Part shown: positions 16,870-25,045 of the stretch, in pieces | Numbering within the stretch: the stretch's first letter is position 1 | How the letters are laid out: each line of letters opens with the position of its first letter | Source of the DNA: Nocardia flavorosea NBRC 108225 | GTDB taxonomy: Bacteria; Actinomycetota; Actinomycetes; Mycobacteriales; Mycobacteriaceae | Length of the DNA stretch: 64,000 nucleotides | Assembly: GCF_001613385.1 (NCBI RefSeq) | Contig: NZ_BDCG01000016.1 | Coordinates: forward strand, 186,001 to 250,000 | Direction: 5' to 3' | Position numbers and translations under genes: made by a program | The notes under the pieces: generated by a model | Told to the model about the DNA's origin: nothing | Databases searched by the model: none | What the model saw: the letters and a program-made list of their open reading frames with translations, nothing else

Positions 16870-18096
16870 ATGCCTGATGTGACAGTAGAGATGCTGATCC
16901 TGCTTGTCGTCATTGTCACCGCGCTGGCTTTCGACTTCACCAACGGATTCCACGACACCGCCAATGCGATGGCGACATCCATTGCCACCGGGGCGCTGCG
17001 CCCCAAGATCGCCGTAGCCCTGTCCGCGGTCCTCAACCTGGTGGGTGCCTTCCTTTCGGTGGCGGTGGCGGCGACGGTGGCCGAGGGGATCGTCCGGCTC
17101 GACGCGGTGTCCGGGCACGAGCTGCTCATCATCGTGTACGCCGGTTTGGTGGGCGGAATCCTGTGGAACCTGCTCACCTGGCTGTTCGGCCTGCCGTCCA
17201 GCTCGTCGCACGCGTTGTTCGGCGGTTTGATCGGCGCCACCCTGGCCTCACTGGGCTGGAGTGGGGTGGTGTGGGCCGGCGACAGCGGCGGTGTGCTCTA
17301 CAAGATCATCCTGCCCGCCCTGCTGTCACCGGTCATCGCGGGCATGGTGTCGACCCTCGGCACCTGGTCGGTGTACCGGATCACCCGCGGCGCCGACCCC
17401 GGCAAGGTGACCACCGGTTTCCGCTGGGGACAGATCGGCTCGGCATCCCTGGTATCGCTGGCCCACGGCACCAACGACGCGCAGAAAACCATGGGCGTGA
17501 TCTTCCTGGCCCTGGTCGCGCACGGTACGGTCACCGCCGATACCGAGATCCCGATCTGGGTGATAGCCGCCTGCGCGTTCGCCATCGCCGCCGGCACCTA
17601 CCTCGGCGGCTGGCGCATCATCCGCACCCTGGGCAAAGGTCTGGTGGAGATCGAATCCCCGCAGGGATTCTCGGCCGAATCGGCATCGGCGGCGATCATC
17701 CTGACCTCCGCGAATTTCGGGCTCCCGTTGTCCACCACCCAGACCACCACCGGCGCGATCCTGGGCACCGGGCTGGGGCGCGGTGCCGAGGTGCGCTGGG
17801 GCGTGATGGGCCGGATGGCGGTGGCCTGGCTGCTGACCCTGCCGGCCGCCGGGGCCGTGGGCGCCGTGTGCTGGGCGCTGGCACATCACCTCGGTGGGCT
17901 CGCCGGGGTCCTGGTCGTATTCGCGCTACTGGCGGGCCTGGCGGGCCTGATGTACCGGCGTTCGCTACGGGACCGGGTTTCCAGCCACAATGTGAACGAT
18001 CCGGCGCCGCTCGCGACACACCAGCCCGGCGCGGTATCGGCGACGCCCGAAGCGCGGGCCGCCGAGGTCCGGACCCCCGCCGGTGAGGAGGCATGA
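16870..18096 (+). CDS. pitA: Low-affinity inorganic phosphate transporter PitA
   Basis: Predicted 408-residue membrane protein that imports metal-phosphate complexes with protons. The duplicated PiT signature is clear: FTNGFHDTANAMAT near residue 24 and SLAHGTNDAQKTMG in the second half, within about ten transmembrane helices. A polar 45-residue C-terminal tail follows. The ATG at 16870 lacks a Shine-Dalgarno sequence; a GTG three codons later is an alternative. It heads a four-gene operon with a small membrane protein and two DUF3349 genes, like M. tuberculosis Rv0545c to Rv0543c. Confidence 0.94.
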   Translation: MPDVTVEMLILLVVIVTALAFDFTNGFHDTANAMATSIATGALRPKIAVALSAVLNLVGAFLSVAVAATVAEGIVRLDAVSGHELLIIVYAGLVGGILWNLLTWLFGLPSSSSHALFGGLIGATLASLGWSGVVWAGDSGGVLYKIILPALLSPVIAGMVSTLGTWSVYRITRGADPGKVTTGFRWGQIGSASLVSLAHGTNDAQKTMGVIFLALVAHGTVTADTEIPIWVIAACAFAIAAGTYLGGWRIIRTLGKGLVEIESPQGFSAESASAAIILTSANFGLPLSTTQTTTGAILGTGLGRGAEVRWGVMGRMAVAWLLTLPAAGAVGAVCWALAHHLGGLAGVLVVFALLAGLAGLMYRRSLRDRVSSHNVNDPAPLATHQPGAVSATPEARAAEVRTPAGEEA

Positions 18097-18097
18097 T

Positions 18098-18379
18098 ATG
18101 TCCGATCTGCTGACCCACATGCGGGCACTGCTCGACGTCACAGTGGCAGCGCTCGTTCTGGGTGCCGCCGTGCCCATGCTGTTCGCCCTGGGCGTGCGCT
18201 GGTGGTCGGGTGCCGAGGTGACCGGCCCCGACGGGACCGTCCGGCGTAGCCCGGTCGCGTCGGCGGGTGCATGTCTCTGCCTGCTGATCGTGCTGACTGT
18301 GGTGGTCGCCGGGGTGCTTCTCGTCGCCAAGGAGTTCCTCTCCGACCGGCTCGGTATCCACCTGTTCGGGGAGTCCTGA
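18098..18379 (+). CDS. Small two-helix membrane protein of the pitA operon
   Basis: Predicted 93 residues with two transmembrane segments (about residues 13-36 and 55-78) separated by a short polar loop. ATG 18098 lies one base after the pitA stop and has a GTGAGGAGG ribosome site. The position corresponds to the Rv0544c gene that follows pitA in M. tuberculosis. Function unknown; an accessory role in phosphate transport is inferred only from context. Confidence 0.8.
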   Translation: MSDLLTHMRALLDVTVAALVLGAAVPMLFALGVRWWSGAEVTGPDGTVRRSPVASAGACLCLLIVLTVVVAGVLLVAKEFLSDRLGIHLFGES

Positions 18380-18720
18380 TGGCCACCGGCGAGGTGCCGC
18401 CGCCGCGGCCGGGCCTGCTGTCGCGGATCGTGGGATGGTTACGCGCCGGGTACCCGCAGGGCGTGCCGCAGACCGACTACGTCGCGCTGTTCGCGGTACT
18501 GCATCGCGATCTCACCGAATACGAGGTGCTTCTCGTGGCCGAGGAGGTACTGCGCGACCGGGTGGAACGGCAGGAGATCACGCACGCAGATATCGAGGCG
18601 GCCGTACAACGGGTAGCCAAGGAACAGGCCGGTCAGGAGGATATCGCGCGGGTGGCTTCGCATCTGGCCGCCGGCGGGTGGCCGCTGGCCGCACCGGCAT
18701 CGGAGGATCAGCGGCGATGA
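18379..18720 (+). CDS. DUF3349 protein, first copy
   Basis: Predicted 113-residue small helical protein. The DUF3349 core reads WLRAGYPQGVPQTDYVALFA, followed by a helix with EVLLVAEEVLRDR and a closing GGWPL. Its ATG shares a base with the upstream stop (TGATG), so translation is coupled. M. tuberculosis Rv0543c is the single homologue in the equivalent operon. Function unknown. Confidence 0.85.
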   Translation: MATGEVPPPRPGLLSRIVGWLRAGYPQGVPQTDYVALFAVLHRDLTEYEVLLVAEEVLRDRVERQEITHADIEAAVQRVAKEQAGQEDIARVASHLAAGGWPLAAPASEDQRR

Positions 18721-18998
18721 TGCCCCGGATGCTGCACGCCGTGATCGACTGGTTGCGGCGCGGGTATCCCGACGGGGTGCCGGAGGCGGATTACATTCCG
18801 CTGGTCGCGCTGCTGCGCCGGCGGCTCACCGACGAGGAGGTCGAGCAGATCGCGGCCGAGGTGCTGAATTCTCCCGCGCACCGGCTGGACCGTATCGATA
18901 TCCGTGTGATGATCACCGAGGTCACCGACGAGATGCCGTCCGATACCGATGTGCAGCGTGTCCTGTCCCGCCTCGATCCACCCGGCTGGCCGGAATGA
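18717..18998 (+). CDS. DUF3349 protein, second copy
   Basis: Predicted 93 residues, clearly paralogous to the preceding gene: WLRRGYPDGVPEADYIPLVA aligns with the same stretch there, and both end in a GWP motif. ATG 18717 overlaps the previous stop by 4 bp (ATGA); a second ATG follows immediately. The pair looks like a tandem duplication inside the pitA operon. Function unknown. Confidence 0.85.
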   Translation: MMPRMLHAVIDWLRRGYPDGVPEADYIPLVALLRRRLTDEEVEQIAAEVLNSPAHRLDRIDIRVMITEVTDEMPSDTDVQRVLSRLDPPGWPE

Positions 18999-19015
18999 AC
19001 CCCGGCCGGCCGAGC

Positions 19016-19053
19016 TCGCGAAGTTGCTAACCCTGCTATCGCAGCTTGCGAAC
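19016..19053. promoter_or_regulatory. Two candidate RamB boxes upstream of ramB
   Basis: An AACTTCGCGA-like element on the minus strand (19016-19027) faces AGCTTGCGAA on the plus strand (19043-19052). Both resemble the RamB consensus AACTTTGCAAA known from Corynebacterium, with a GC shift. They suggest autoregulation. Confidence 0.45.
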
Positions 19054-19059
19054 ATCTTC

Positions 19060-19065
19060 TAGGCT
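19060..19065 (+). promoter_or_regulatory. -10 hexamer of ramB
   Basis: TAGGCT, 6 nt before the ATG at 19072, implying a leaderless transcript. The candidate RamB boxes lie immediately upstream. Confidence 0.55.
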
Positions 19066-19071
19066 GGACGT

Positions 19072-20478
19072 ATGGCCAAGACCTATGTCGGCGCCCGGCT
19101 CCGGCAACTGCGTACCGAACGCGGACTGAGCCAGGTGGCGCTGGCCCAGCAGCTGGAGATATCGGCAAGCTATCTGAACCAGATCGAGCACGATGTCCGC
19201 CCGCTCACCGTGCCGGTGCTGCTGCGTATCAGCGAGGTGTTCGGTGTCGAGGCAACCTTCTTCTCCCCGCAGGACGACACCCGGCTCATCGCCGAACTGC
19301 AGGAAGTAGTGATGGACCAGGAGCTGGGAATCGAGGCCGACGCCCGGGAAATCGCGGAAATGGTCTCCGCCCATCCGAGCATGGCCCGCGCCCTGGTCAA
19401 TATGCACAACCGCTACCGCAACACCAGCGCCCAGCTCGCCGCTGCCACCGAGGACCGGTTCGCCGACGGTTCGGGCAGCGCCACGATCAGCAAACCGCAC
19501 GAGGAAGTACGCGACTACTTCTATCAGCGGCAGAACTATATTCATGAGCTCGATACCGCCGCCGAGGAGCTGGCCAACCGGATCCGCTTCCACGGCGGTG
19601 ACGCCCACAGCGAGATCCCCAAGGTGCTGCGCAGCCACGGCGTGCGGATCATGGAACGGATCGACCTCGGAGAGGGTGTCCTGCACCGATACGATACGGA
19701 AAACCAGGTGCTCGAAATCGCGCCGCATCTCTCGGGCGGGCAGCGCCTGTTCAAACTCGCCGCCGAACTGTCCTACTTCGAATGCGGCCCGCTGCTGGAA
19801 AAACTCGTGGACGAAGGGAATTTCTCCGGACCCGACGCCCGCCGGTTGGCACTACTGGGCCTGGCGAACTACTTCGCGGCCGCGACCGTACTGCCCTACA
19901 CCTACTTCCACGAGGTGGCCGAGGACTTCCGCTACGACATCGAACGGCTCTCGGCGTTCTTCACCCAGAGCTACGAGACGATCTGTCACCGGCTGTCCAC
20001 CCTGCAGCGACCGGAACTACGCGGTGTGCCGTTCTCGTTCGTCCGGGTGGACCGCGCCGGCAATATGTCGAAACGGCAGTCCGCCACCGGATTCCACTTC
20101 TCTTCGAGCGGCGGCACCTGCCCCCTGTGGAATGTGTACGAGGCCTTCACCTTCCCTGGCAAGATCATGACACAGATCGCCCAGATGCCCGACGGCCGCA
20201 AGTACCTGTGGGTGGCCCGCACCGTCGAACGCCGCGCCACCCGCTACGGACAGCCGAGCAAAACCTTTGCCATCGGACTGGGCTGCGAAATCCGCCACGC
20301 CGCGCGAGTGGTTTACGCGGACGGAATCGATACACGCGAAGTCAATGCCACCCCGATCGGTGCCGGCTGCCGGGTATGCGACCGCGCCAACTGCCCGCAA
20401 CGCGCCTTCCCCCCGCTCGGTAAAACTCTCGATATCAGCGAACACCGCAGTTCGGTATCGCCCTATGTACTCAAATGA
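19072..20478 (+). CDS. ramB: RamB, regulator of acetate and glyoxylate metabolism
   Basis: Predicted 468-residue transcription factor. Residues about 8-62 are a Cro/C1 helix-turn-helix (RLRQLRTERGLSQVALAQQL, SASYLNQIEHDVRPL). The middle contains an IrrE-like region (PYTYFHEVAEDFRYDIERLS) without an intact HExxH protease motif, and the C-terminal DUF2083-type part carries the Cys cluster GAGCRVCDRANCPQRAF. Length and order match RamB of Corynebacterium and M. tuberculosis Rv0465c, which controls isocitrate lyase. aceA lies 3 kb downstream, and possible RamB boxes precede both genes. Confidence 0.93.
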   Translation: MAKTYVGARLRQLRTERGLSQVALAQQLEISASYLNQIEHDVRPLTVPVLLRISEVFGVEATFFSPQDDTRLIAELQEVVMDQELGIEADAREIAEMVSAHPSMARALVNMHNRYRNTSAQLAAATEDRFADGSGSATISKPHEEVRDYFYQRQNYIHELDTAAEELANRIRFHGGDAHSEIPKVLRSHGVRIMERIDLGEGVLHRYDTENQVLEIAPHLSGGQRLFKLAAELSYFECGPLLEKLVDEGNFSGPDARRLALLGLANYFAAATVLPYTYFHEVAEDFRYDIERLSAFFTQSYETICHRLSTLQRPELRGVPFSFVRVDRAGNMSKRQSATGFHFSSSGGTCPLWNVYEAFTFPGKIMTQIAQMPDGRKYLWVARTVERRATRYGQPSKTFAIGLGCEIRHAARVVYADGIDTREVNATPIGAGCRVCDRANCPQRAFPPLGKTLDISEHRSSVSPYVLK

Positions 20479-20494
20479 GTGGCGCCGCTCCGGT

Positions 20495-21448
20495 TCAGGG
20501 CTGAGTGGGTTCGACGCCCGGTGTTTCCACTTCGGAAACGACGACAGTGGGGGCGAGGTGGCCGCGTAGGCGGCGGTCGATCTCGCCGGCCACCGGAATG
20601 ACCACGGAGGCCGCCGAGGTGGCGACCGCGTCCACCAGGATCTCCGGCCAATCGGGCGGGTTCGCATTCGCCAAGGCGCCGATCACCGCTGCCGCTACGG
20701 TATCGCCTGCGCCCGTGGGATTTCCGGTGAGCGGTTCGGGAAGGTGAGCATCCCACGCGCCATCGGCGGTCACCGCGACCATGCCCAACGGACCGCGCGT
20801 GATGATCACCGCCCCGGCGCCGCGATCCACCAGCGACCGGGCCGCGGCGACCAGTGCGGCCGGTGTCTCGGCGCCGGATTTCGTCAGTTCCTCGAACTCC
20901 GTGAGTCCCGGTAGCAACACCACCCCGGGCACCCGCGCTGCCATCCGCAACGCGGGCCCGTCCAGATCGCATACCGTGGGCACCCGGGCCTCCAGCGCCG
21001 CCTGGGCGATCCGGGCGGGCAGGCCCGGATCGATACCTTCGGGTAGCGATCCGGCGATCACCAGTCCCGAGATATGCGGCAGCATGCCCGAAACCCGCAC
21101 CTCGAGCTGTTCGGAAGCATGCGGGTTGGCGACCCGGGCGCCGGGTTCGCGCAGCGCGGTCGCGGTGCCGGTGTCGGATTCGCTGATCACGACGGTGCGC
21201 CGCACCCACGGCAGCGCGTGCACGAAATCCACCGGCATCTCGGCTTCTGCCGCGGCGGCGAACGCATGATCCGCGAAACCGGTGGCGCGGGCGTAGCGGC
21301 CCAGCTGGTTGAGCACTCGCGTCACGTTGATGCCCTTGCCGCCGAGACGCTGCTCCACCGACCGGACCCGATGCGTCCGGCCGCACGTGAAATTCTCGAC
21401 CCGATAGGTCACATCGTATGCGGGATTCATTGTCACGGTGAGGATCAC
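20495..21448 (-). CDS. PfkB-family sugar kinase, 1-phosphofructokinase-like
   Basis: Predicted 317-residue ribokinase-fold kinase. The N-terminal TVTMNPAYDVTYRV, the substrate loop EQRLGGKGINVTRVL and the ATP-site NPTGAGDTVAAAV with the catalytic aspartate are typical of FruK/LacC-type phosphosugar kinases. GTG 21448 gives the canonical beginning; longer frames upstream run into the xdhC gap. No PTS gene is nearby, so fructose-1-phosphate is not assured as substrate; tagatose-6-phosphate or another phosphosugar is possible. It follows xdhC on the same strand by 109 bp. Confidence 0.85.
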   Translation of the reverse strand: MILTVTMNPAYDVTYRVENFTCGRTHRVRSVEQRLGGKGINVTRVLNQLGRYARATGFADHAFAAAAEAEMPVDFVHALPWVRRTVVISESDTGTATALREPGARVANPHASEQLEVRVSGMLPHISGLVIAGSLPEGIDPGLPARIAQAALEARVPTVCDLDGPALRMAARVPGVVLLPGLTEFEELTKSGAETPAALVAAARSLVDRGAGAVIITRGPLGMVAVTADGAWDAHLPEPLTGNPTGAGDTVAAAVIGALANANPPDWPEILVDAVATSAASVVIPVAGEIDRRLRGHLAPTVVVSEVETPGVEPTQP

Positions 21449-21557
21449 GAGAACCACTGTCCACGAGAGTCGGCGCGCCGCAAATCCGGGCGGACGGCGG
21501 GCGCGGAGGAGGTCGGTTGCCGGGTGCCGGGGCGGCTCCGGTACGGAGAGTGCCGAA

Positions 21558-22559
21558 TCAGATCGCCGCCTCCGCGGGGAATGCGACGGTGATGCGGCCC
21601 AGCCGGCCGTTGCGGGCCGCCACCATCTCCGCGGCCACCGCGAGTGCGGTCTCGGTGGCGGTGGCGGCGCCGATATCCATACCGGCCGGCGTGTGGAGCC
21701 GGGCCAGCATCGTTTCGTCGAAGCCGCTGGCACGTAGCTCGTCGAGGCGGCGAGCGCAGGTGAGCGCCGACCCCGTAACCCCGATATAGCCGATCTCCGG
21801 GAGACGCAGGGCCACGGTGAGCAGCGGGATCTCGAATTGCGGGTCGTGGGTGGCCAGAACTATCCCGGTTGAGGCGTCCACTTCCCCCTCCGCGACGAGA
21901 ACGTTCAGATACCGGTGCGGCCAATCGCAGACCACCTCCGCGCCCGGGAAGGACTCCGGTACGGCGAATGCTGGACGGGGATCGCAGATGGCCACCCGGT
22001 AGCCGAGTAGCTGGGCCTGCGCGGCGAGGGCCGCGGTGGTCGTATTGGCGCCGAAGATCACCAGTAGCGGCGGCGGGGCGAACGACGCGACGAATATATC
22101 GGACTGCGGTAGCGATACCAGCTCGGTCGCGTGTCGTTTATCGGTGATCAGATGCTGCCCGATCATTCCGGGCTCCGGATTCCAGACCACGGTGAAAACC
22201 GTGACGCGCCGATGTTCGGCTATTTCGGTGGCCACGGTAGGGAATTCCGGGAAATGGCCGCGCGAGAACGGTTCGGTGAACACATCGATGATCCCGCCGT
22301 CGCCCGCCGATTCGGCGCCGGGCACGGTGAGCCGGTGTAAAGCGCGCTGACCGGTTCTGGCCGATTGCACCGTGGCCTCGTACACGGTGTCCTCGATACC
22401 GGTGGAGGCCATGGATCCGTAGATCATGCCGTCCGGGTCCACCAGCATCGCCGTCCCCACCGGAATATCCACGTACCCACCCGTGCGCACGATGGTGGCC
22501 AGCCCGCCGGTCCGGCCCGAACGCCACACCTGCAGCAGGTCGTCGACGATGTCGCGCAT
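21558..22559 (-). CDS. XdhC/CoxI-family molybdenum-cofactor chaperone
   Basis: Predicted 333 residues with the two-domain XdhC layout: an N-terminal XdhC_CoxI domain (MRDIVDDLLQVWRSG, GTAMLVDPDGMIYGSMA) and a C-terminal Rossmann-like domain (PPLLVIFGANTTTAALAA, STGIVLATHDPQFE). XdhC proteins sulfurate and insert molybdenum cofactor into xanthine dehydrogenase-type enzymes. ATG 22559 has a GGAG ribosome site 7 nt upstream; a GTG at 22577 is an alternative. No molybdenum hydroxylase gene lies in the window, so the client must be elsewhere. Confidence 0.85.
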   Translation of the reverse strand: MRDIVDDLLQVWRSGRTGGLATIVRTGGYVDIPVGTAMLVDPDGMIYGSMASTGIEDTVYEATVQSARTGQRALHRLTVPGAESAGDGGIIDVFTEPFSRGHFPEFPTVATEIAEHRRVTVFTVVWNPEPGMIGQHLITDKRHATELVSLPQSDIFVASFAPPPLLVIFGANTTTAALAAQAQLLGYRVAICDPRPAFAVPESFPGAEVVCDWPHRYLNVLVAEGEVDASTGIVLATHDPQFEIPLLTVALRLPEIGYIGVTGSALTCARRLDELRASGFDETMLARLHTPAGMDIGAATATETALAVAAEMVAARNGRLGRITVAFPAEAAI

Positions 22560-22645
22560 CAACAGCTCCGATCCCACCGTGCTGCGGAGGGCAGGCGCTC
22601 ACCATCGGCACCTGTCACCGATGACCGCGCACGTGACGGACACCC

Positions 22646-22651
22646 TAGCGT
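22646..22651 (+). promoter_or_regulatory. -10 hexamer of the hypothetical gene at 22658
   Basis: TAGCGT, 6 nt before the GTG at 22658, a spacing seen at many starts in this window. Confidence 0.35.
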
Positions 22652-22657
22652 TGTTCG

Positions 22658-23113
22658 GTGAGAAATTGGCACGGCTACGAAAATCTCGTCGGGCGAGAAT
22701 ATGAATGGTTGGCCAAGCGTTGTGTGCCGGCACGGTCCCTTTCTGGGCATGTTGTGAAATCTTGCTGGTTCACCAGCGAAGGTGTTCTCCCCGGCGGCGG
22801 GAAGGGACCACCTCCCGCTACCACCAGAAGTATCCCGGATGCGCTAGTTCCCAGCGCTGCAGGTGCGGTGATCGAAAGACACACCTGCAACACCGGCAAC
22901 GGCATCCGAAGAGAAAGAGCTCTTGCTCGGGCAGGGGCTGGATTTCGACCTCGCCGATCTGCAACCGGATGGGGGCAGATGGCAAGCGGCAGTGACAATA
23001 TTGCCGCCGTAGCCGGCCTCGGACCGGCCCCGTTCGCCGGCGAATGCTTTCGGCTGCCGGAATGCCTCCGTTGCTGTCTTCCTGGGTCACGTTCGGATGG
23101 GTGTCGCATCTGA
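22658..23113 (+). CDS. Possible hypothetical gene of atypical composition
   Basis: An open frame of 151 residues starting at GTG 22658 (MRNWHGYENLVGREYEWLAK). No domain is recognised. Third-codon-position GC is visibly lower and more mixed than in neighbouring genes, and rare codons such as AGA and CTA occur, so this may be foreign DNA or not a gene. The leaderless-type -10 and the otherwise empty 900-bp gap argue for it; lack of any family motif argues against. Confidence 0.3.
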   Translation: MRNWHGYENLVGREYEWLAKRCVPARSLSGHVVKSCWFTSEGVLPGGGKGPPPATTRSIPDALVPSAAGAVIERHTCNTGNGIRRERALARAGAGFRPRRSATGWGQMASGSDNIAAVAGLGPAPFAGECFRLPECLRCCLPGSRSDGCRI

Positions 23114-23129
23114 AGTCGACTGACTTCAG
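23110..23129. promoter_or_regulatory. 8-4-8 perfect inverted repeat in the aceA upstream region
   Basis: CTGAAGTC-gact-GACTTCAG, about 350 bp upstream of the aceA start. Operator-like, binding factor unknown. Confidence 0.5.
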
Positions 23130-23268
23130 TTATGAAGGTCCTCACAATGGGCGGCCTGGCCGGGCGGGCCGGGGCGGATCGGCGCTTCGTTTAACAGTAC
23201 GGGCGTTACGCTGAAACCCCATGTCAGCGCTACTGGTCAGTAGATTTCCCGAGGGCAATATGCTGGCT

Positions 23269-23394
23269 ACTTTTGCAGACTTAACAATCTTGTGGTCGAT
23301 CCTAGCTCAGATTCACAGAAGCAACAGGTAGACGACGTTTTGATCGTGTGCCATGGTGTGCAAGTACCCCCGCTGGGCATTGCAAGCCTGCAAA
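23269..23394. promoter_or_regulatory. Candidate RamB sites in the aceA leader
   Basis: ACTTTTGCAGA at 23269-23279 resembles the RamB consensus AACTTTGCAAA. A second dyad, TTGCA-agcc-TGCAA followed by A, lies at 23380-23394; its minus strand reads AGGCTTGCAA, similar to the element before ramB. No other feature is seen in this roughly 350-bp leader. Confidence 0.4.
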
Positions 23395-23475
23395 TCGTCG
23401 ATCCAGCAGTGCGGTGCGGAAACGCACCGTCGACGCGGCCCGACGGACCGACCGACCAAGGAAGTGGAGTCGAAG

Positions 23476-24765
23476 ATGTCGACCACCGGCACCCCGAAGA
23501 CCCCTGAGGAAATCCAGAAGGATTGGGACACCAACCCGCGCTGGAAGGGCGTCACCCGCAACTACACCGCCGAGCAGGTGTCGAAGTTGCAGGGCACCGT
23601 CGTCGAAGAGCACACCCTCGCGCGGCGTGGCTCCGAAATCCTCTGGGACCTGGTGAACAACGAGGACTACATCAACTCCCTGGGCGCCCTCACCGGTAAC
23701 CAGGCGGTGCAGCAGGTCCGCGCCGGTCTCAAGGCCATCTACCTGTCGGGCTGGCAGGTCGCCGGTGACGCGAACCTCTCCGGGCACACCTACCCGGACC
23801 AGAGCCTCTACCCGGCCAACTCCGTGCCGAACGTGGTCCGCCGCATCAACAACGCGCTGCTGCGCGCCGACGAGATCGCCACGGTCGAAGGCGACACCTC
23901 GGTCGAGAACTGGCTGGCCCCGATCGTCGCCGACGCCGAAGCCGGCTTCGGTGGCGCGCTCAACGCCTACGAACTGCAGAAGGCCATGATCGCCGCCGGC
24001 GCCGCCGGTGTGCACTGGGAAGACCAGCTGGCCTCGGAGAAGAAGTGCGGCCACCTCGGTGGCAAGGTGCTGATCCCCACCCAGCAGCACATCCGCACCC
24101 TGACCTCCGCGCGGCTGGCCGCCGACGTCGCCCAGGTGCCCTCGGTGATCATCGCCCGCACCGACGCCGAAGCCGCCACCCTGATCACCTCGGATGTCGA
24201 TGAGCGCGACCGCGAGTTCCTCGACGGCACCCGCACCGCCGAAGGCTTCTTCGGTGTGAAGAACGGTATCGAGCCCTGCATCGCCCGGGCCAAGGCCTAC
24301 GCCCCCTACGCCGACCTCATCTGGATGGAAACCGGCGTGCCGGACCTCGAGGTCGCGCGGAAGTTCGCCGAGTCCGTCCGCAGCGAGTTCCCGGACCAGC
24401 TGCTGGCCTACAACTGCTCGCCGTCCTTCAACTGGAAGGCGCATCTGGACGATTCCACCATCGCGAAGTTCCAACGGGAACTGGGTGCCATGGGCTTCAA
24501 GTTCCAGTTCATCACCCTGGCAGGCTTCCACTCGCTCAACTACGGCATGTTCGACCTGGCCTACGGCTACGCCCGCGAGGGTATGACCGCCTTCGTCGAC
24601 CTGCAGGAGCGCGAGTTCAAGGCCGCCGCCGAGCGTGGCTTCACCGCCATCAAGCACCAGCGTGAGGTCGGTGCCGGCTACTTCGACACCATCGCCACCA
24701 CCGTCGATCCCAACACCTCGACCGCGGCGCTGAAGGGCTCGACCGAAGAAGGCCAGTTCCACTGA
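23476..24765 (+). CDS. aceA: Isocitrate lyase
   Basis: Predicted 429-residue enzyme that splits isocitrate to glyoxylate and succinate, the entry to the glyoxylate shunt, and that also acts as methylisocitrate lyase in mycobacteria. The active-site loop SEKKCGHLGGK places the catalytic cysteine at residue 191, the same number as in M. tuberculosis Icl1 (428 residues). Other family stretches are WEDQLASEKKCGHL and LLAYNCSPSFNWK. ATG 23476 follows a GGAAGTGGAG ribosome site. fadB2 follows 457 bp downstream, as in M. tuberculosis. Control by RamB is expected. Confidence 0.97.
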   Translation: MSTTGTPKTPEEIQKDWDTNPRWKGVTRNYTAEQVSKLQGTVVEEHTLARRGSEILWDLVNNEDYINSLGALTGNQAVQQVRAGLKAIYLSGWQVAGDANLSGHTYPDQSLYPANSVPNVVRRINNALLRADEIATVEGDTSVENWLAPIVADAEAGFGGALNAYELQKAMIAAGAAGVHWEDQLASEKKCGHLGGKVLIPTQQHIRTLTSARLAADVAQVPSVIIARTDAEAATLITSDVDERDREFLDGTRTAEGFFGVKNGIEPCIARAKAYAPYADLIWMETGVPDLEVARKFAESVRSEFPDQLLAYNCSPSFNWKAHLDDSTIAKFQRELGAMGFKFQFITLAGFHSLNYGMFDLAYGYAREGMTAFVDLQEREFKAAAERGFTAIKHQREVGAGYFDTIATTVDPNTSTAALKGSTEEGQFH

Positions 24766-24777
24766 GCCACCGGCCGC

Positions 24778-24844
24778 GGGGTTGCGGCTTTCGCTCGCGA
24801 CGGCCGCAACCCCACCGGCCCGGTTCCGGGTTCGCCCGGGCCGG
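24778..24844. terminator. Two tandem GC-rich hairpins after aceA
   Basis: First stem GGGGTTGCGGC / GCCGCAACCCC (11 bp, 24778-24788 with 24803-24813). Second stem CCGGCCCGG / CCGGGCCGG (9 bp, 24815-24823 with 24836-24844). Neither has a T-tract. They probably end or stabilise the aceA message. Confidence 0.65.
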
Positions 24845-24848
24845 ACGT

Positions 24849-24929
24849 GGTATCCGTGACGGATACCGGCAACCACTACCTCGGTAGGGGTGTACCCGCC
24901 GCCCCCTCGCAACAGCCCGGCGAGGGGGC
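24849..24929. repeat. Cluster of further inverted repeats downstream of aceA
   Basis: GGTATCCGT-g-ACGGATACC is a 9-1-9 perfect palindrome at 24849-24867. CTACC-tc-GGTAG follows at 24876-24887, and GCCCCCTCG / CGAGGGGGC (9-bp stem, 11-nt loop) at 24901-24929. The first is operator-like and the last terminator-like. Confidence 0.6.
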
Positions 24930-25045
24930 TTCGGTGCCTCTACGGTGGATCCGGAAATACAACACAGGACTCACCCCCGACAAACCCGGCACACCCTCTT
25001 GTCACCGACGCACTCCGCTCTCCAATCCGTACGACCGACCTCGAC

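Noticed and set aside
23302..24912. Long minus-strand frame over aceA
   Set aside because: Antisense shadow caused by GC-rich third positions; no domain.
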